Below are positions 1 through 5,472 of a stretch of 5,472 nucleotides of DNA, piece after piece. Under the pieces are notes generated by a model. It saw only the letters and a program-made list of their open reading frames with translations. It did no database searches and was not told where the DNA came from. Numbering within the stretch: the first letter of the stretch is position 1; each line of letters begins with the position of its first letter. The DNA comes from Hyphomonas sp. GTDB taxonomy: Bacteria; Pseudomonadota; Alphaproteobacteria; Caulobacterales; Hyphomonadaceae. The stretch lies in contig JANSXJ010000253.1 of NCBI GenBank assembly GCA_024743015.1, positions 1-5,472 on the forward strand, in the 5' to 3' direction. The position numbers were made by a program, and so were the translations under genes.

Positions 1-524
1 AACCAAGTGGCTAGCGCTACCGGAAGGAAGCTGAGCAACAATAAGATTAGAACGATCGCTACATGCAAAAAATTGAACGAACCGGATTGAGTGTTCGGCG
101 AGATCTCGAACACTATCAATCCAATATAACCTTGTGAGGCGCTCAGAAATGAAAGCACCGCTAATAGTGATAGCGAGAAAATTAGGTAGTAGTGCAGTTC
201 TCGAAATCCGGCGCGAGCTACTTTCTGTTCCGATTCTGACCGGGTCGCTTCCCCCAACAAAAGGACTTCTCGGTAATGTTTCCATATCCTGAGTGTTCGG
301 ACTAGCTGATATCCTGTTGAACCGACAACGAAGCCGATCAACGCAAGAATCCAATACAGCGCGGTTGATAATATGTTTCCGAGAAGCGCCTCTGCGATGA
401 CAACAGAAACAGAAGAGATTAGCGCTAAAACCGATAATCCGTAGAAAGCCCAAACAAATCCAGTGAAGTCATGTTGTCGGGCATTGCTTGGCGCAGTTCT
501 GGTCTTTCCGTCATTCTCAGTCAT
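1..524 (-). CDS. Partial multi-pass membrane protein, family not recognised (5' end present, 3' end off the left edge)
   Basis: An open frame reads from an ATG at 524-522 to the window edge without a stop, giving 174 codons that start MTENDGKTRT. It shows a short polar N-terminus (1-22), then four hydrophobic stretches at about residues 23-47, 52-72, 112-138 and 153-173. A charged loop at about 76-111, rich in Arg, Lys and Glu, separates segments 2 and 3. This is the pattern of an inner-membrane protein with at least four helices. I see no catalytic motif and cannot name a family. A weak GGTGGG lies about 8 bases upstream of the ATG as a possible ribosome binding site. The gene runs in the same direction as the GH32 gene but is separated from it by about 500 bases, so they are probably not one operon. 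Being truncated, its length and C-terminal domains are unknown. The long open frame and clean helix pattern make a real gene likely. Confidence 0.75.
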   Translation of the reverse strand, partial: MTENDGKTRTAPSNARQHDFTGFVWAFYGLSVLALISSVSVVIAEALLGNILSTALYWILALIGFVVGSTGYQLVRTLRIWKHYREVLLLGEATRSESEQKVARAGFRELHYYLIFSLSLLAVLSFLSASQGYIGLIVFEISPNTQSGSFNFLHVAIVLILLLLSFLPVALATW

Positions 525-1025
525 TAGATTGATTTCCCACCAACAAAATCACCAATAGCATTTCGTTGCGAGAATGAAATGAAAATATTTGCGCGCTATT
601 GTGTATTGGCTGACGGACTGGCTAACTAACAACTGCGTTTCGACATGATGGCCAGCACGGCCACGCATGTCCGCTTTTGCTCGCAGAGCCGCCAACTACT
701 GATCGGCTTGTTTCATGATCTCTCTCATCGACTTTGTGGTAGCTGGGTTATGCGGGAAAAAGAGCTCAAGCTGGATGTTTTGAGCCGTTACATCTTCGGG
801 ACTCCCGAATGCTGCAACCATAGAGACAAAACTCAAATCAAGCTCATGAATGCGATAATTCTCGATTAGAACGCTGCTCAAGTTAGTCGTTGGCGATTCC
901 TGAAGGGGGTAAAGTAATTTATTAAAAACAATGGGTTAGTGCGTCTAACTGCTCTCGGCTATTCCATTGAATTCTATAGACTCTTCTAGAGCAGTGTCTA
1001 ACCTAGTCCATAAATGGCTAGTTGT
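525..1025. other. Long intergenic region, mostly AT-rich, with short repeats and one doubtful small frame
   Basis: About 500 bases separate the membrane-protein start from the GH32 stop. Apart from the doubtful small frame at 696-881 (listed separately), I see no convincing gene, no tRNA and no insertion-sequence ends. Small structures are present: an imperfect inverted repeat, CTAG-T-CCAT against ATGG-CTAG at 1003-1021, just after the GH32 stop; an 8-base inverted repeat ACTGCTCT/AGAGCAGT at 948-955 and 988-995; a GTTAG/CTAAC inverted repeat at 935-949; and GTCTAAC twice in the same direction (943-949 and 996-1002). None has the GC-rich stem plus T-run of an intrinsic terminator for the minus-strand GH32 transcript. 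Confidence 0.5.
696..881 (-). CDS. Possible small protein or gene remnant, function unknown (61 aa)
   Basis: This minus-strand frame opens at a TTG (881-879) and ends in TAG at 698-696. The predicted peptide is mixed hydrophobic and acidic, with a soluble-protein look: an IHELDLSFVSMVAAFGSPED segment at about residues 11-30, a QLELFFP segment at about 37-43 and a charged C-terminal helix. There is no visible Shine-Dalgarno before the TTG, and the frame stays open upstream without an ATG until a stop near 934. It may therefore be a decayed C-terminal fragment of a former gene rather than an intact small gene. An internal ATG at residue 21 would give about 41 residues. A 74-residue frame on the opposite strand (645-869) looks less protein-like. 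I do not recognise a family. The call rests only on the plausible amino-acid composition and on the frame's position between two same-strand genes. Confidence 0.3.
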   Translation of the reverse strand: MSSVLIENYRIHELDLSFVSMVAAFGSPEDVTAQNIQLELFFPHNPATTKSMREIMKQADQ

Positions 1026-2417
1026 TCAGCCCCAGATAGCGGTAACTTCATCAACGCGTTTTCTTTGGTCGAGCAGGAGCGTTGCAGTTTGCATTCCGTC
1101 GTCGAAGAATAGCTCAACGCCTCTTTTTGAAACGAGCAACTCGATGATAACATCTTCCGAGTCCACCAAACGCGGAAAAGTGAAAACTCCTGAAAACAAA
1201 TCCTCAGTTTCAGCCGGATTAGCCTTCTCGCGGTTAATCAACCAACAATTGGATTTTGGTTCAAATTGTATACTCGCGATGCTTTGCCCTTCTGACATGA
1301 TATGGATCGCGGCGCTGTGTAGCTTGTCAGTCAGGCACCGAACCTCGACAGCGCATAGCGAACCTCCGTCGAGGTCAATCTGAATATTTGGCGCATCGTC
1401 GGACACCGATTTTGTGTCTAGTTCGAATGCCGGGCGCGATCTTACAAACAAACCGTCCGCCAGTTTGCAAATCGATAATCGTCGCGGATTGGTCATGCTT
1501 CCGCGAAATGGTTTTTCATAAGTTTGATTTGCGTAGGCCCAGTTGTTCATCCATCCAATCGCAATTGGGCCAGATTTTGGGTGCGGTACATTAGCCCAAA
1601 CATTCATAGCGTAAAAATCCGGACCCCAGTCAATCCACATTGCTTCGGATTGCTTTGGGTGGTCTTGACCCTGCTCACAAACGGAAAACTCATAGCCGTC
1701 GAAGGTCCCGATGAAGTATCTCGTTCCAGAACCGCCATAACGGCCGCCAGGATTAAAACTCTGAAAAAGCACCCAACGATTTTCATCCGTTTCTTCGACC
1801 GGCAGTTCACACAGGATCGGGCATTCCCAAACTGCGCCGTCTTCGACAGGAACTGTAAACTCGCTGGAAAGCGTCCAACCGGTGAGACTCGTTGAGCGAT
1901 AAATGTGAACGCAATCCCCGGCCGAGAGTATCATGATCCATGACGCGGAATCACTGTGCCAAAAGACGAAAGGGTCGCGAAAATCGCGCAAATTTCCGGG
2001 ATTGGGAAGAATCGGGTTTCCCTCGAATTTTGTCCAAGTCATTCCTCGATCAAGACTGAATGCCGCTGATTGATATTCGCAATTCAGGTCTTGGCGGTCA
2101 AACTTGTCGCGATCATGATGCGTGAAAAACGCAATCCAGGCAGTGTTTTGGCCATCGCCAAATCCAAACTGGTTTTCATGATCGACCACAATTGAACCAG
2201 AGAAAATATAACCCAATCGATCTGGTGCCATGGCGATTTTTTGTTCTGACCAATGGATCAAATCTGGGGAAGTCGCGTGGCCCCAATGCATTGGTCCCCA
2301 AGTGCTGGAATCAGGGTGATGCTGAAAAAACATGTGAAAGCACCCATCGTGGTAAACCAGACCATTAGGATCATTTATCCAACCGAAGTCGGAAAAAAAA
2401 TTGTATGCTTTGACCAA
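1026..2417 (-). CDS. GH32 beta-fructofuranosidase (exo-levanase/exo-inulinase/sucrose hydrolase type), no signal peptide
   Basis: This is a glycosyl hydrolase family 32 enzyme, expected to release fructose from sucrose or from the non-reducing end of fructans by a retaining mechanism. Numbered from the ATG at 2510 (subtract 31 for the TTG used here), the motifs run in family order: WINDPNG at 44-50 with nucleophile Asp47; WGPMHWGHAT...DLIHW at 71-87; FSGS at 103-106; FRDP at 177-180 with transition-state Asp179; WEC at 228-230 with acid/base Glu229; GWMNNWAYAN at 319-328; and a PFRGSMTNPRRL segment at 334-345 that resembles exo-fructanases. About 345-494 is the C-terminal beta-sandwich. I choose TTG 2417 (463 aa) because GGGGAGGGG lies four bases upstream and the catalytic domain starts about a dozen residues in. 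ATG 2510 (494 aa) has no ribosome binding site and overlaps a palindrome. With either start there is no signal peptide, which points to a cytoplasmic enzyme. The gene is divergent from the TonB receptor. Family certain; exact substrate not. Confidence 0.93.
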   Translation of the reverse strand: MVKAYNFFSDFGWINDPNGLVYHDGCFHMFFQHHPDSSTWGPMHWGHATSPDLIHWSEQKIAMAPDRLGYIFSGSIVVDHENQFGFGDGQNTAWIAFFTHHDRDKFDRQDLNCEYQSAAFSLDRGMTWTKFEGNPILPNPGNLRDFRDPFVFWHSDSASWIMILSAGDCVHIYRSTSLTGWTLSSEFTVPVEDGAVWECPILCELPVEETDENRWVLFQSFNPGGRYGGSGTRYFIGTFDGYEFSVCEQGQDHPKQSEAMWIDWGPDFYAMNVWANVPHPKSGPIAIGWMNNWAYANQTYEKPFRGSMTNPRRLSICKLADGLFVRSRPAFELDTKSVSDDAPNIQIDLDGGSLCAVEVRCLTDKLHSAAIHIMSEGQSIASIQFEPKSNCWLINREKANPAETEDLFSGVFTFPRLVDSEDVIIELLVSKRGVELFFDDGMQTATLLLDQRKRVDEVTAIWG

Positions 2418-2421
2418 GTTA

Positions 2422-2430
2422 CCCCTCCCC
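2422..2430 (-). promoter_or_regulatory. Strong ribosome binding site for GH32, decides the TTG start
   Basis: On the minus strand the sequence reads GGGGAGGGG-TAAC-TTG. The GGAGG core is six bases from the TTG at 2417-2415, an optimal distance. No comparable purine run precedes the ATG at 2510, where the upstream bases are CACAATAAAT. The match could be chance inside a longer coding region, but its strength and spacing, together with the position of the WINDPNG domain, favour it. Confidence 0.65.
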
Positions 2431-2496
2431 AGAGCTTCATTGTCACCAGCGGAAATATTCTGATCTAGTATCACGCAATCTCGATGGCTTTGGCAA

Positions 2497-2510
2497 TCAA
2501 TCGATTGCAT
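2497..2510. promoter_or_regulatory. Putative LacI-family operator 1 (GH32 side)
   Basis: Positions 2498-2507 are the perfect palindrome CAATCGATTG with a central CG, the usual look of a LacI-family site. On the minus strand the 13-base word ATGCAATCGATTG (2510-2498) recurs exactly on the plus strand at 2583-2595. An overlapping, slightly offset palindrome GCAATCAATCGATTGC (2493-2508, 7 of 8 pairs) makes the true centre ambiguous. The site lies about 80 bases upstream of the TTG start of GH32, where a repressor would block its transcription. No regulator gene is visible in the window, so the LacI assignment is an inference from site shape and from the sugar-gene context. Confidence 0.6.
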
Positions 2511-2571
2511 ATTTATTGTGGTAGAGCATTACAAGCATGGATGAAAGAGCTGTTGCATTTGGGGCACAGGT

Positions 2572-2599
2572 TTGATACGAGAATGCAATCGATTGTAAA
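2572..2599 (+). promoter_or_regulatory. Tentative sigma-70-like promoter for the TonB receptor
   Basis: TTGATA (2572-2577) is followed after 16 bases by TGTAAA (2594-2599), a moderate match to the -35 and -10 hexamers. It would give a 5' leader of roughly 85-90 bases before the GTG. Operator 2 sits across the spacer and the -10. The hexamer matches alone are weak evidence; their coincidence with the palindrome is what makes the placement attractive. Confidence 0.35.
2583..2597. promoter_or_regulatory. Putative LacI-family operator 2 (TonB-receptor side)
   Basis: TGCAATC-GATTGTA at 2584-2597 is a 14-base palindrome with six of seven pairs, containing the same perfect CAATCGATTG core (2586-2595) as operator 1. 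The two centres are 88 bases apart. The site ends 96 bases before the receptor's GTG start and overlaps the spacer and -10 of a possible promoter, which fits repression of the receptor gene. A lone half-site-like CAATCG follows at 2621-2626. Confidence 0.6.
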
Positions 2600-2682
2600 A
2601 ATGTATGGATTTTTGGAATTCAATCGCTAGGCTGAAGATGCCGAGTCGAAGCTGCTCGCAAATATAAAGACACAAAATTCAA

Positions 2683-2689
2683 GGGAGGA
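2683..2689 (+). promoter_or_regulatory. Ribosome binding site deciding the GTG start of the TonB receptor
   Basis: GGGAGGA at 2683-2689 lies five bases (from the last G of GGAGG) before the GTG at 2694-2696. This strong match supports a non-ATG start that also places a well-formed signal peptide at the N-terminus. Confidence 0.8.
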
Positions 2690-2693
2690 ACGC

Positions 2694-5249
2694 GTGTCCA
2701 AACTCACACCGACAACCAAAAGATCAAAGCTGCTAACTGCGGCGTCGTCGATGACCCTATTTGCCGCGTTGAGCATGGCACCCATGGCGCTTGCCCAAGA
2801 CGCGGGTGATGCGGACGGGGGCGATGATGCCGGATCACGCGTTCTCGACGCAGTGGTCGTCACAGGTACAGCCACAGGGAAATCTCAAATCGAAAGCGCC
2901 GTGGCCGTCACTCAAGTCAGCGGTAGCGTCATTGAGGAGTTCCAGCCCATCTCTGAGGCGGATCTGTTCCGTTTGTTACCTGGTATCCAAACCGCCGGTA
3001 CCGCTGGTCCGGGCGGAAACGCCAACATTGCGGTTCGTGGTCTGCCAGTGGCGACGGGTGGTGCGCCATTCGTCCAAATTCAAGAGGACGGCCTGCCGAC
3101 CGTTCTTTTTGGAGACATTCAGTTCGGTAACAATGATTACTGGACGAACTTCGATGCTACGGTTCAGTCTGTCGAAGCGCTTCGCGGTGGTACAGCAGGT
3201 ACATTTGCGTCTCAAGCTCCGGGTGCTGTCATCAACTATATTTCACGAACGGGTGAAGAGGAGGGCGGATTTGTAAGGTTGAAAACCGGTCTAGGGTTTG
3301 ACGAAAATCAGATTGATTTCCGTCTTGGTGGTCCGCTCAGCGACACGGTTCGTTACCATGTAGGCGGATACTTCCGCGATGGAGAAGGGCCGCTTGAATC
3401 AGGCTTCGATCCAATCGAAAGTCTTCAAGTCAAAGGCAATATAACAAAAGACTTCGCCGACGGCAGCGGTTTCTTCCGCGTCAATGTGAAAATCGCCGAT
3501 ACGCAAGAACCTAACTATACGGGCGCTCCGTACACGTTCAGTTCCGGCGGGAACAGTCCAGGCGGTGAGAGCACGTTCCCTGGCTTTGATGGACTGGAGC
3601 AGTCGGCATACTCTGCCAATAATCAGTCTATGTTGGTTCTGGGAACAGATGGCTTCAATCGCCGCGAACTCAACGGTATTTCAACCGAGCAGCTCGCAAT
3701 TGGATTTGAATTCGACCGTGACCTGAATGAGAACTTTAGCATCAACAACAAGTTCCGGTGGCAGGATATGTCAGGGACGTTCGCGAACCCGTTCTTCGGC
3801 GTAACCCGCACGGACTCCGTTATCGGATCAGATCTCTCGATCAATGGAACACCGTTCGCGACCATCGCAGAAATTCGCTATGCGAACGGCCCGAATGCGG
3901 GCCAGGTCTTCACCGACACATATCTCGATAATAACGCGATTTTCGTAACCGATGTCGACGACATTGGCAGCTATGTAAACGACCTGCGCTTGACAGGCCA
4001 GTTTGATACTGGATTGGGTGACCTGACCGCGCTTGTTGGCTATTTCTATATGGATCAGACCATCGCAGCCCAATGGAACGTTAACCGCGGCAACCGCGAA
4101 GTTAGTGGGAACAACGCAGCAGCATTGGATCTGTTCGATAGCGCTGGTAACGCACTGAGCCAGGCAGGCATCTCAGGATACAATAATAACTGGGGCAGCT
4201 GCTGTTCACGAGACTACGACCTCAGCTACGTCAATACCGCCCCGTATGTTGCGTTGGAGCTCGACAATGACCGCTTCAATTTGGATGCAAGTATCCGTTT
4301 TGACAATATTGATGCAACGGGCGAAACGGTTGGCGCAGGCACAGAATTCTTTGTTGATCCAAGCGGTGCCAATGTCGGAACGACAGCCGCAGACTACGTT
4401 CCTGGCATGGGTTACATCACCGCGTTCCTGCCCAATGGAAACCGTGAGATCCTGGACTACTCAGTCGACTACGACTCTTGGACTGTGGGAGGCTTGTATA
4501 AGTTGAACAGCGATACGAGCATTTTCGTACGGACGTCACAGGGGAACCGGTTCAATTCGGATCGGCAGACTTTTGCTGGAAACTTTAATCTCGATGGATC
4601 TTTAACGCAGGCGGGTCAAACCTCGGCGGTAGATGAAGTCAACCAGACCGAGCTTGGCGTAAAACACCGCGGCGAATTCAATGAGGCTGAGTACTCAATC
4701 GAATTTACGCTACTCCAAGGAGACTTCTCGCAAAACACGTTCGAGATTGATGGAACCGGAACGCGTTGCCCGGGTGGTGCGCCAACATGTGTTCTGAGTA
4801 ACGAATTCGAATCGGAAGGCTTCGAACTGTACGGCACGCTGTCCTGGGATCGCCTAAGCTTGATCGGGACCGCAACCTATACCGACGCACAGGTCAAAGG
4901 CTCGACCGCGACAAGTTTTGTGGATGCGGAACGTATCCCAGAATTCCAATATGCGCTGGCGGCCAACTATGAGGTCAATCAGTATCTTTCAGGTGGGCTA
5001 TCACTGAATGGTCAAACGGAGATCATCAATGGCGGTCGGACCTGGGATGGTGTGAACACGTTCAGCGGGTTCGTAAGAGTTCGTCCGTTCGACAATATTG
5101 TCTTGGGGCTCGACGCTTATAATCTATTCGACGAGATAGCCTTCCGTGAGGGTGGTAACATCGCGGATGCCTCTGCAACGCCAATCGTAGGAACCGGTGG
5201 TTCGGTATTGGGGCGTACCGTTCGAGCATCCGTTACCTACGAATTCTAG
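2694..5249 (+). CDS. TonB-dependent outer-membrane receptor, probably for sucrose or fructo-oligosaccharide uptake (851 aa)
   Basis: This is a ligand-gated outer-membrane transporter powered by TonB-ExbB-ExbD. A Sec signal peptide covers residues 1-34, with basic KRSK at 9-12, a hydrophobic core and cleavage after ALA before Q35. An acidic Gly/Asp linker (36-48) leads to a TonB-box-like stretch VLDAVVVTGTATG (50-62). The plug domain follows (about 64-185), with LFRLLPGIQT (91-100), the IAVRGLP signature (112-118), EDGLP (131-135) and GAVINYISRTG (177-187). The rest, to residue 851, is a beta-barrel with alternating strands, a conserved VNQTELGVK near 649-657 and a terminal TVRASVTYEF ending in Phe, the usual signal for BAM insertion. 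There is no STN signalling domain, so direct sigma/anti-sigma control is unlikely. Two cysteine pairs occur at 503-504 and 692/699. The substrate is inferred from the divergent GH32 gene and the shared palindromes, not from the receptor sequence. GTG start with a strong ribosome binding site; intact gene. Confidence 0.93.
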   Translation: MSKLTPTTKRSKLLTAASSMTLFAALSMAPMALAQDAGDADGGDDAGSRVLDAVVVTGTATGKSQIESAVAVTQVSGSVIEEFQPISEADLFRLLPGIQTAGTAGPGGNANIAVRGLPVATGGAPFVQIQEDGLPTVLFGDIQFGNNDYWTNFDATVQSVEALRGGTAGTFASQAPGAVINYISRTGEEEGGFVRLKTGLGFDENQIDFRLGGPLSDTVRYHVGGYFRDGEGPLESGFDPIESLQVKGNITKDFADGSGFFRVNVKIADTQEPNYTGAPYTFSSGGNSPGGESTFPGFDGLEQSAYSANNQSMLVLGTDGFNRRELNGISTEQLAIGFEFDRDLNENFSINNKFRWQDMSGTFANPFFGVTRTDSVIGSDLSINGTPFATIAEIRYANGPNAGQVFTDTYLDNNAIFVTDVDDIGSYVNDLRLTGQFDTGLGDLTALVGYFYMDQTIAAQWNVNRGNREVSGNNAAALDLFDSAGNALSQAGISGYNNNWGSCCSRDYDLSYVNTAPYVALELDNDRFNLDASIRFDNIDATGETVGAGTEFFVDPSGANVGTTAADYVPGMGYITAFLPNGNREILDYSVDYDSWTVGGLYKLNSDTSIFVRTSQGNRFNSDRQTFAGNFNLDGSLTQAGQTSAVDEVNQTELGVKHRGEFNEAEYSIEFTLLQGDFSQNTFEIDGTGTRCPGGAPTCVLSNEFESEGFELYGTLSWDRLSLIGTATYTDAQVKGSTATSFVDAERIPEFQYALAANYEVNQYLSGGLSLNGQTEIINGGRTWDGVNTFSGFVRVRPFDNIVLGLDAYNLFDEIAFREGGNIADASATPIVGTGGSVLGRTVRASVTYEF

Positions 5250-5266
5250 GAAAACCCATCTCCTCA

Positions 5267-5299
5267 GACTGCGCCGATCAACCTCCTGGCGGCGCAGTC
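5267..5299 (+). terminator. First 3' hairpin after the TonB receptor, no T-run
   Basis: GACTGCGCC (5267-5275) pairs perfectly with GGCGCAGTC (5291-5299) around a 15-base loop, starting 17 bases after the receptor stop. It lacks a following T-run, so alone it is not an intrinsic terminator. It may protect the mRNA 3' end or assist the stronger hairpin just downstream. Confidence 0.5.
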
Positions 5300-5304
5300 G
5301 AATT

Positions 5305-5340
5305 AAGAGCCCGGCCCGGGAGTTGCCGGGCTCTTTTTTT
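5305..5340 (+). terminator. Strong rho-independent terminator of the TonB receptor
   Basis: AAGAGCCCGGC (5305-5315) pairs over 11 bases with GCCGGGCTCTT (5325-5335) around a nine-base loop. The stem is GC-rich and is followed by an uninterrupted T-run to 5340 and then CTTTT. It should end the receptor transcript and separates it from the halogenase-like gene, which starts 52 bases after the T-run and so probably needs its own promoter or readthrough. Confidence 0.9.
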
Positions 5341-5392
5341 CTTTTGAAGCTTCGCTAAGCTGTTGCTGAATACTAAAACCAATAGAGCCTAC

Positions 5393-5472
5393 ATGACTGA
5401 GAACCCGAACCAGATAAGTAGAATCTTCATCGCAGGTGGCGGATCTGCGGGCTGGATGACGGCAGCCGCACT
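5393..5472 (+). CDS. Partial flavin-dependent halogenase, tryptophan-halogenase family (N-terminal 26 codons)
   Basis: The frame from ATG 5393 reads MTENPNQISRIFIAGGGSAGW and continues MTAAA to the window edge. A hydrophobic beta-strand (IFIA, 11-14) followed by GGGSAGW (15-21) is the FAD dinucleotide-binding GxGxxG motif in the form typical of tryptophan-halogenase-like proteins (GGGxAGW followed by Met and small residues). The family-specific WxWxIP motif and the catalytic lysine would lie beyond the edge, so activity cannot be judged. A weak AGAG lies five bases before the ATG. The gene follows the TonB receptor on the same strand but across a strong terminator. Halogenase-like genes of this family are repeatedly seen beside TonB receptors in alphaproteobacteria and xanthomonads, often with unknown substrates. 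Another FAD-dependent oxidoreductase is possible but less likely given the Trp directly after the glycine motif. Confidence 0.75.
   Translation, partial: MTENPNQISRIFIAGGGSAGWMTAAA

Noticed and set aside
645..869. Plus-strand 74-residue frame with an ATG start in the left intergenic gap
   Set aside because: It overlaps the minus-strand 696-881 frame, has no ribosome binding site and has a composition (many Cys, His, Arg, Ser) typical of an antisense shadow.
967..1895. Plus-strand frames of 138, 68 and 123 residues across the GH32 gene
   Set aside because: They lie opposite a complete GH32 gene with intact catalytic motifs, and their peptides show no family features, so they are antisense shadows.
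2498..2595. DNA looping between the two palindromes
   Set aside because: The centres are 88 bases apart, about 8.4 helical turns, so the sites are not clearly on the same face of the helix. The sequence alone does not support a loop.
2638..2667. A nine-codon leader-peptide-like frame (MPSRSCSQI) before the TonB receptor
   Set aside because: There is no convincing ribosome binding site, no run of a regulatory amino acid and no terminator/antiterminator pair, so it is most likely chance.
2627..2875. Minus-strand 82-residue frame overlapping the receptor's 5' end
   Set aside because: It is antisense to the signal peptide and linker. Its Ala/Ser-rich low-complexity sequence reflects the reverse complement of the receptor codons.
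522..5403. Both edge genes start with the same 11 bases (ATGACTGAGAA)
   Set aside because: The similarity stops after MTEN and the proteins are unrelated (membrane protein and flavoprotein). A shared short start is common and needs no duplication.
1..5472. CRISPR array, tRNA, rRNA or insertion sequence
   Set aside because: I saw no regularly spaced repeats, no cloverleaf-like or rRNA sequence, and no transposase frame or terminal inverted repeats with target duplications.

Overview
The window looks like an accessory carbohydrate-use locus from a Gram-negative bacterium. An outer-membrane TonB-dependent receptor and a flavin-dependent halogenase-like gene next to a glycoside hydrolase is a combination I associate with alphaproteobacteria of the Caulobacter/Hyphomonas/sphingomonad kind, and to a lesser extent with xanthomonads. 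Base composition is moderate in the genes and AT-richer between them. The taxonomic guess rests on gene content and style only.

Layout. Positions 1-524 (minus) hold the first 174 codons of a multi-pass membrane protein that runs off the left edge and that I do not recognise. Positions 525-1025 are a roughly 500-base gap containing one doubtful small reading frame (696-881, minus) and a few short repeats. Positions 1026-2417 (minus) encode a GH32 beta-fructofuranosidase of the exo-levanase/exo-inulinase/sucrose-hydrolase type with all three catalytic motifs. Positions 2418-2693 are a divergent control region with two copies of the perfect palindrome CAATCGATTG, which look like operators for a LacI-type repressor. 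Positions 2694-5249 (plus) encode a complete 851-residue TonB-dependent receptor. Two consecutive hairpins follow it, the second being a textbook intrinsic terminator (5305-5340). Positions 5393-5472 (plus) are the first 26 codons of a tryptophan-halogenase-family flavoprotein cut by the right edge.

How it may work together. The receptor would bring a fructose-containing oligosaccharide or sucrose across the outer membrane using TonB energy. The GH32 enzyme, which has no visible signal peptide, would then split off fructose in the cytoplasm. The inner-membrane transporter, fructokinase and regulator would have to lie outside the window. The twin operator-like palindromes, one in front of each divergent gene, suggest shared repression. 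The halogenase-like gene downstream fits a recurring but poorly understood association of this family with TonB receptors. Its substrate cannot be told from 26 residues.

The most useful reading beyond simple ORF calling is the GH32 start. The longest frame begins at an ATG (2510) that has no ribosome binding site and overlaps one of the palindromes, whereas a TTG at 2417 has a very strong Shine-Dalgarno and starts just before the catalytic domain.
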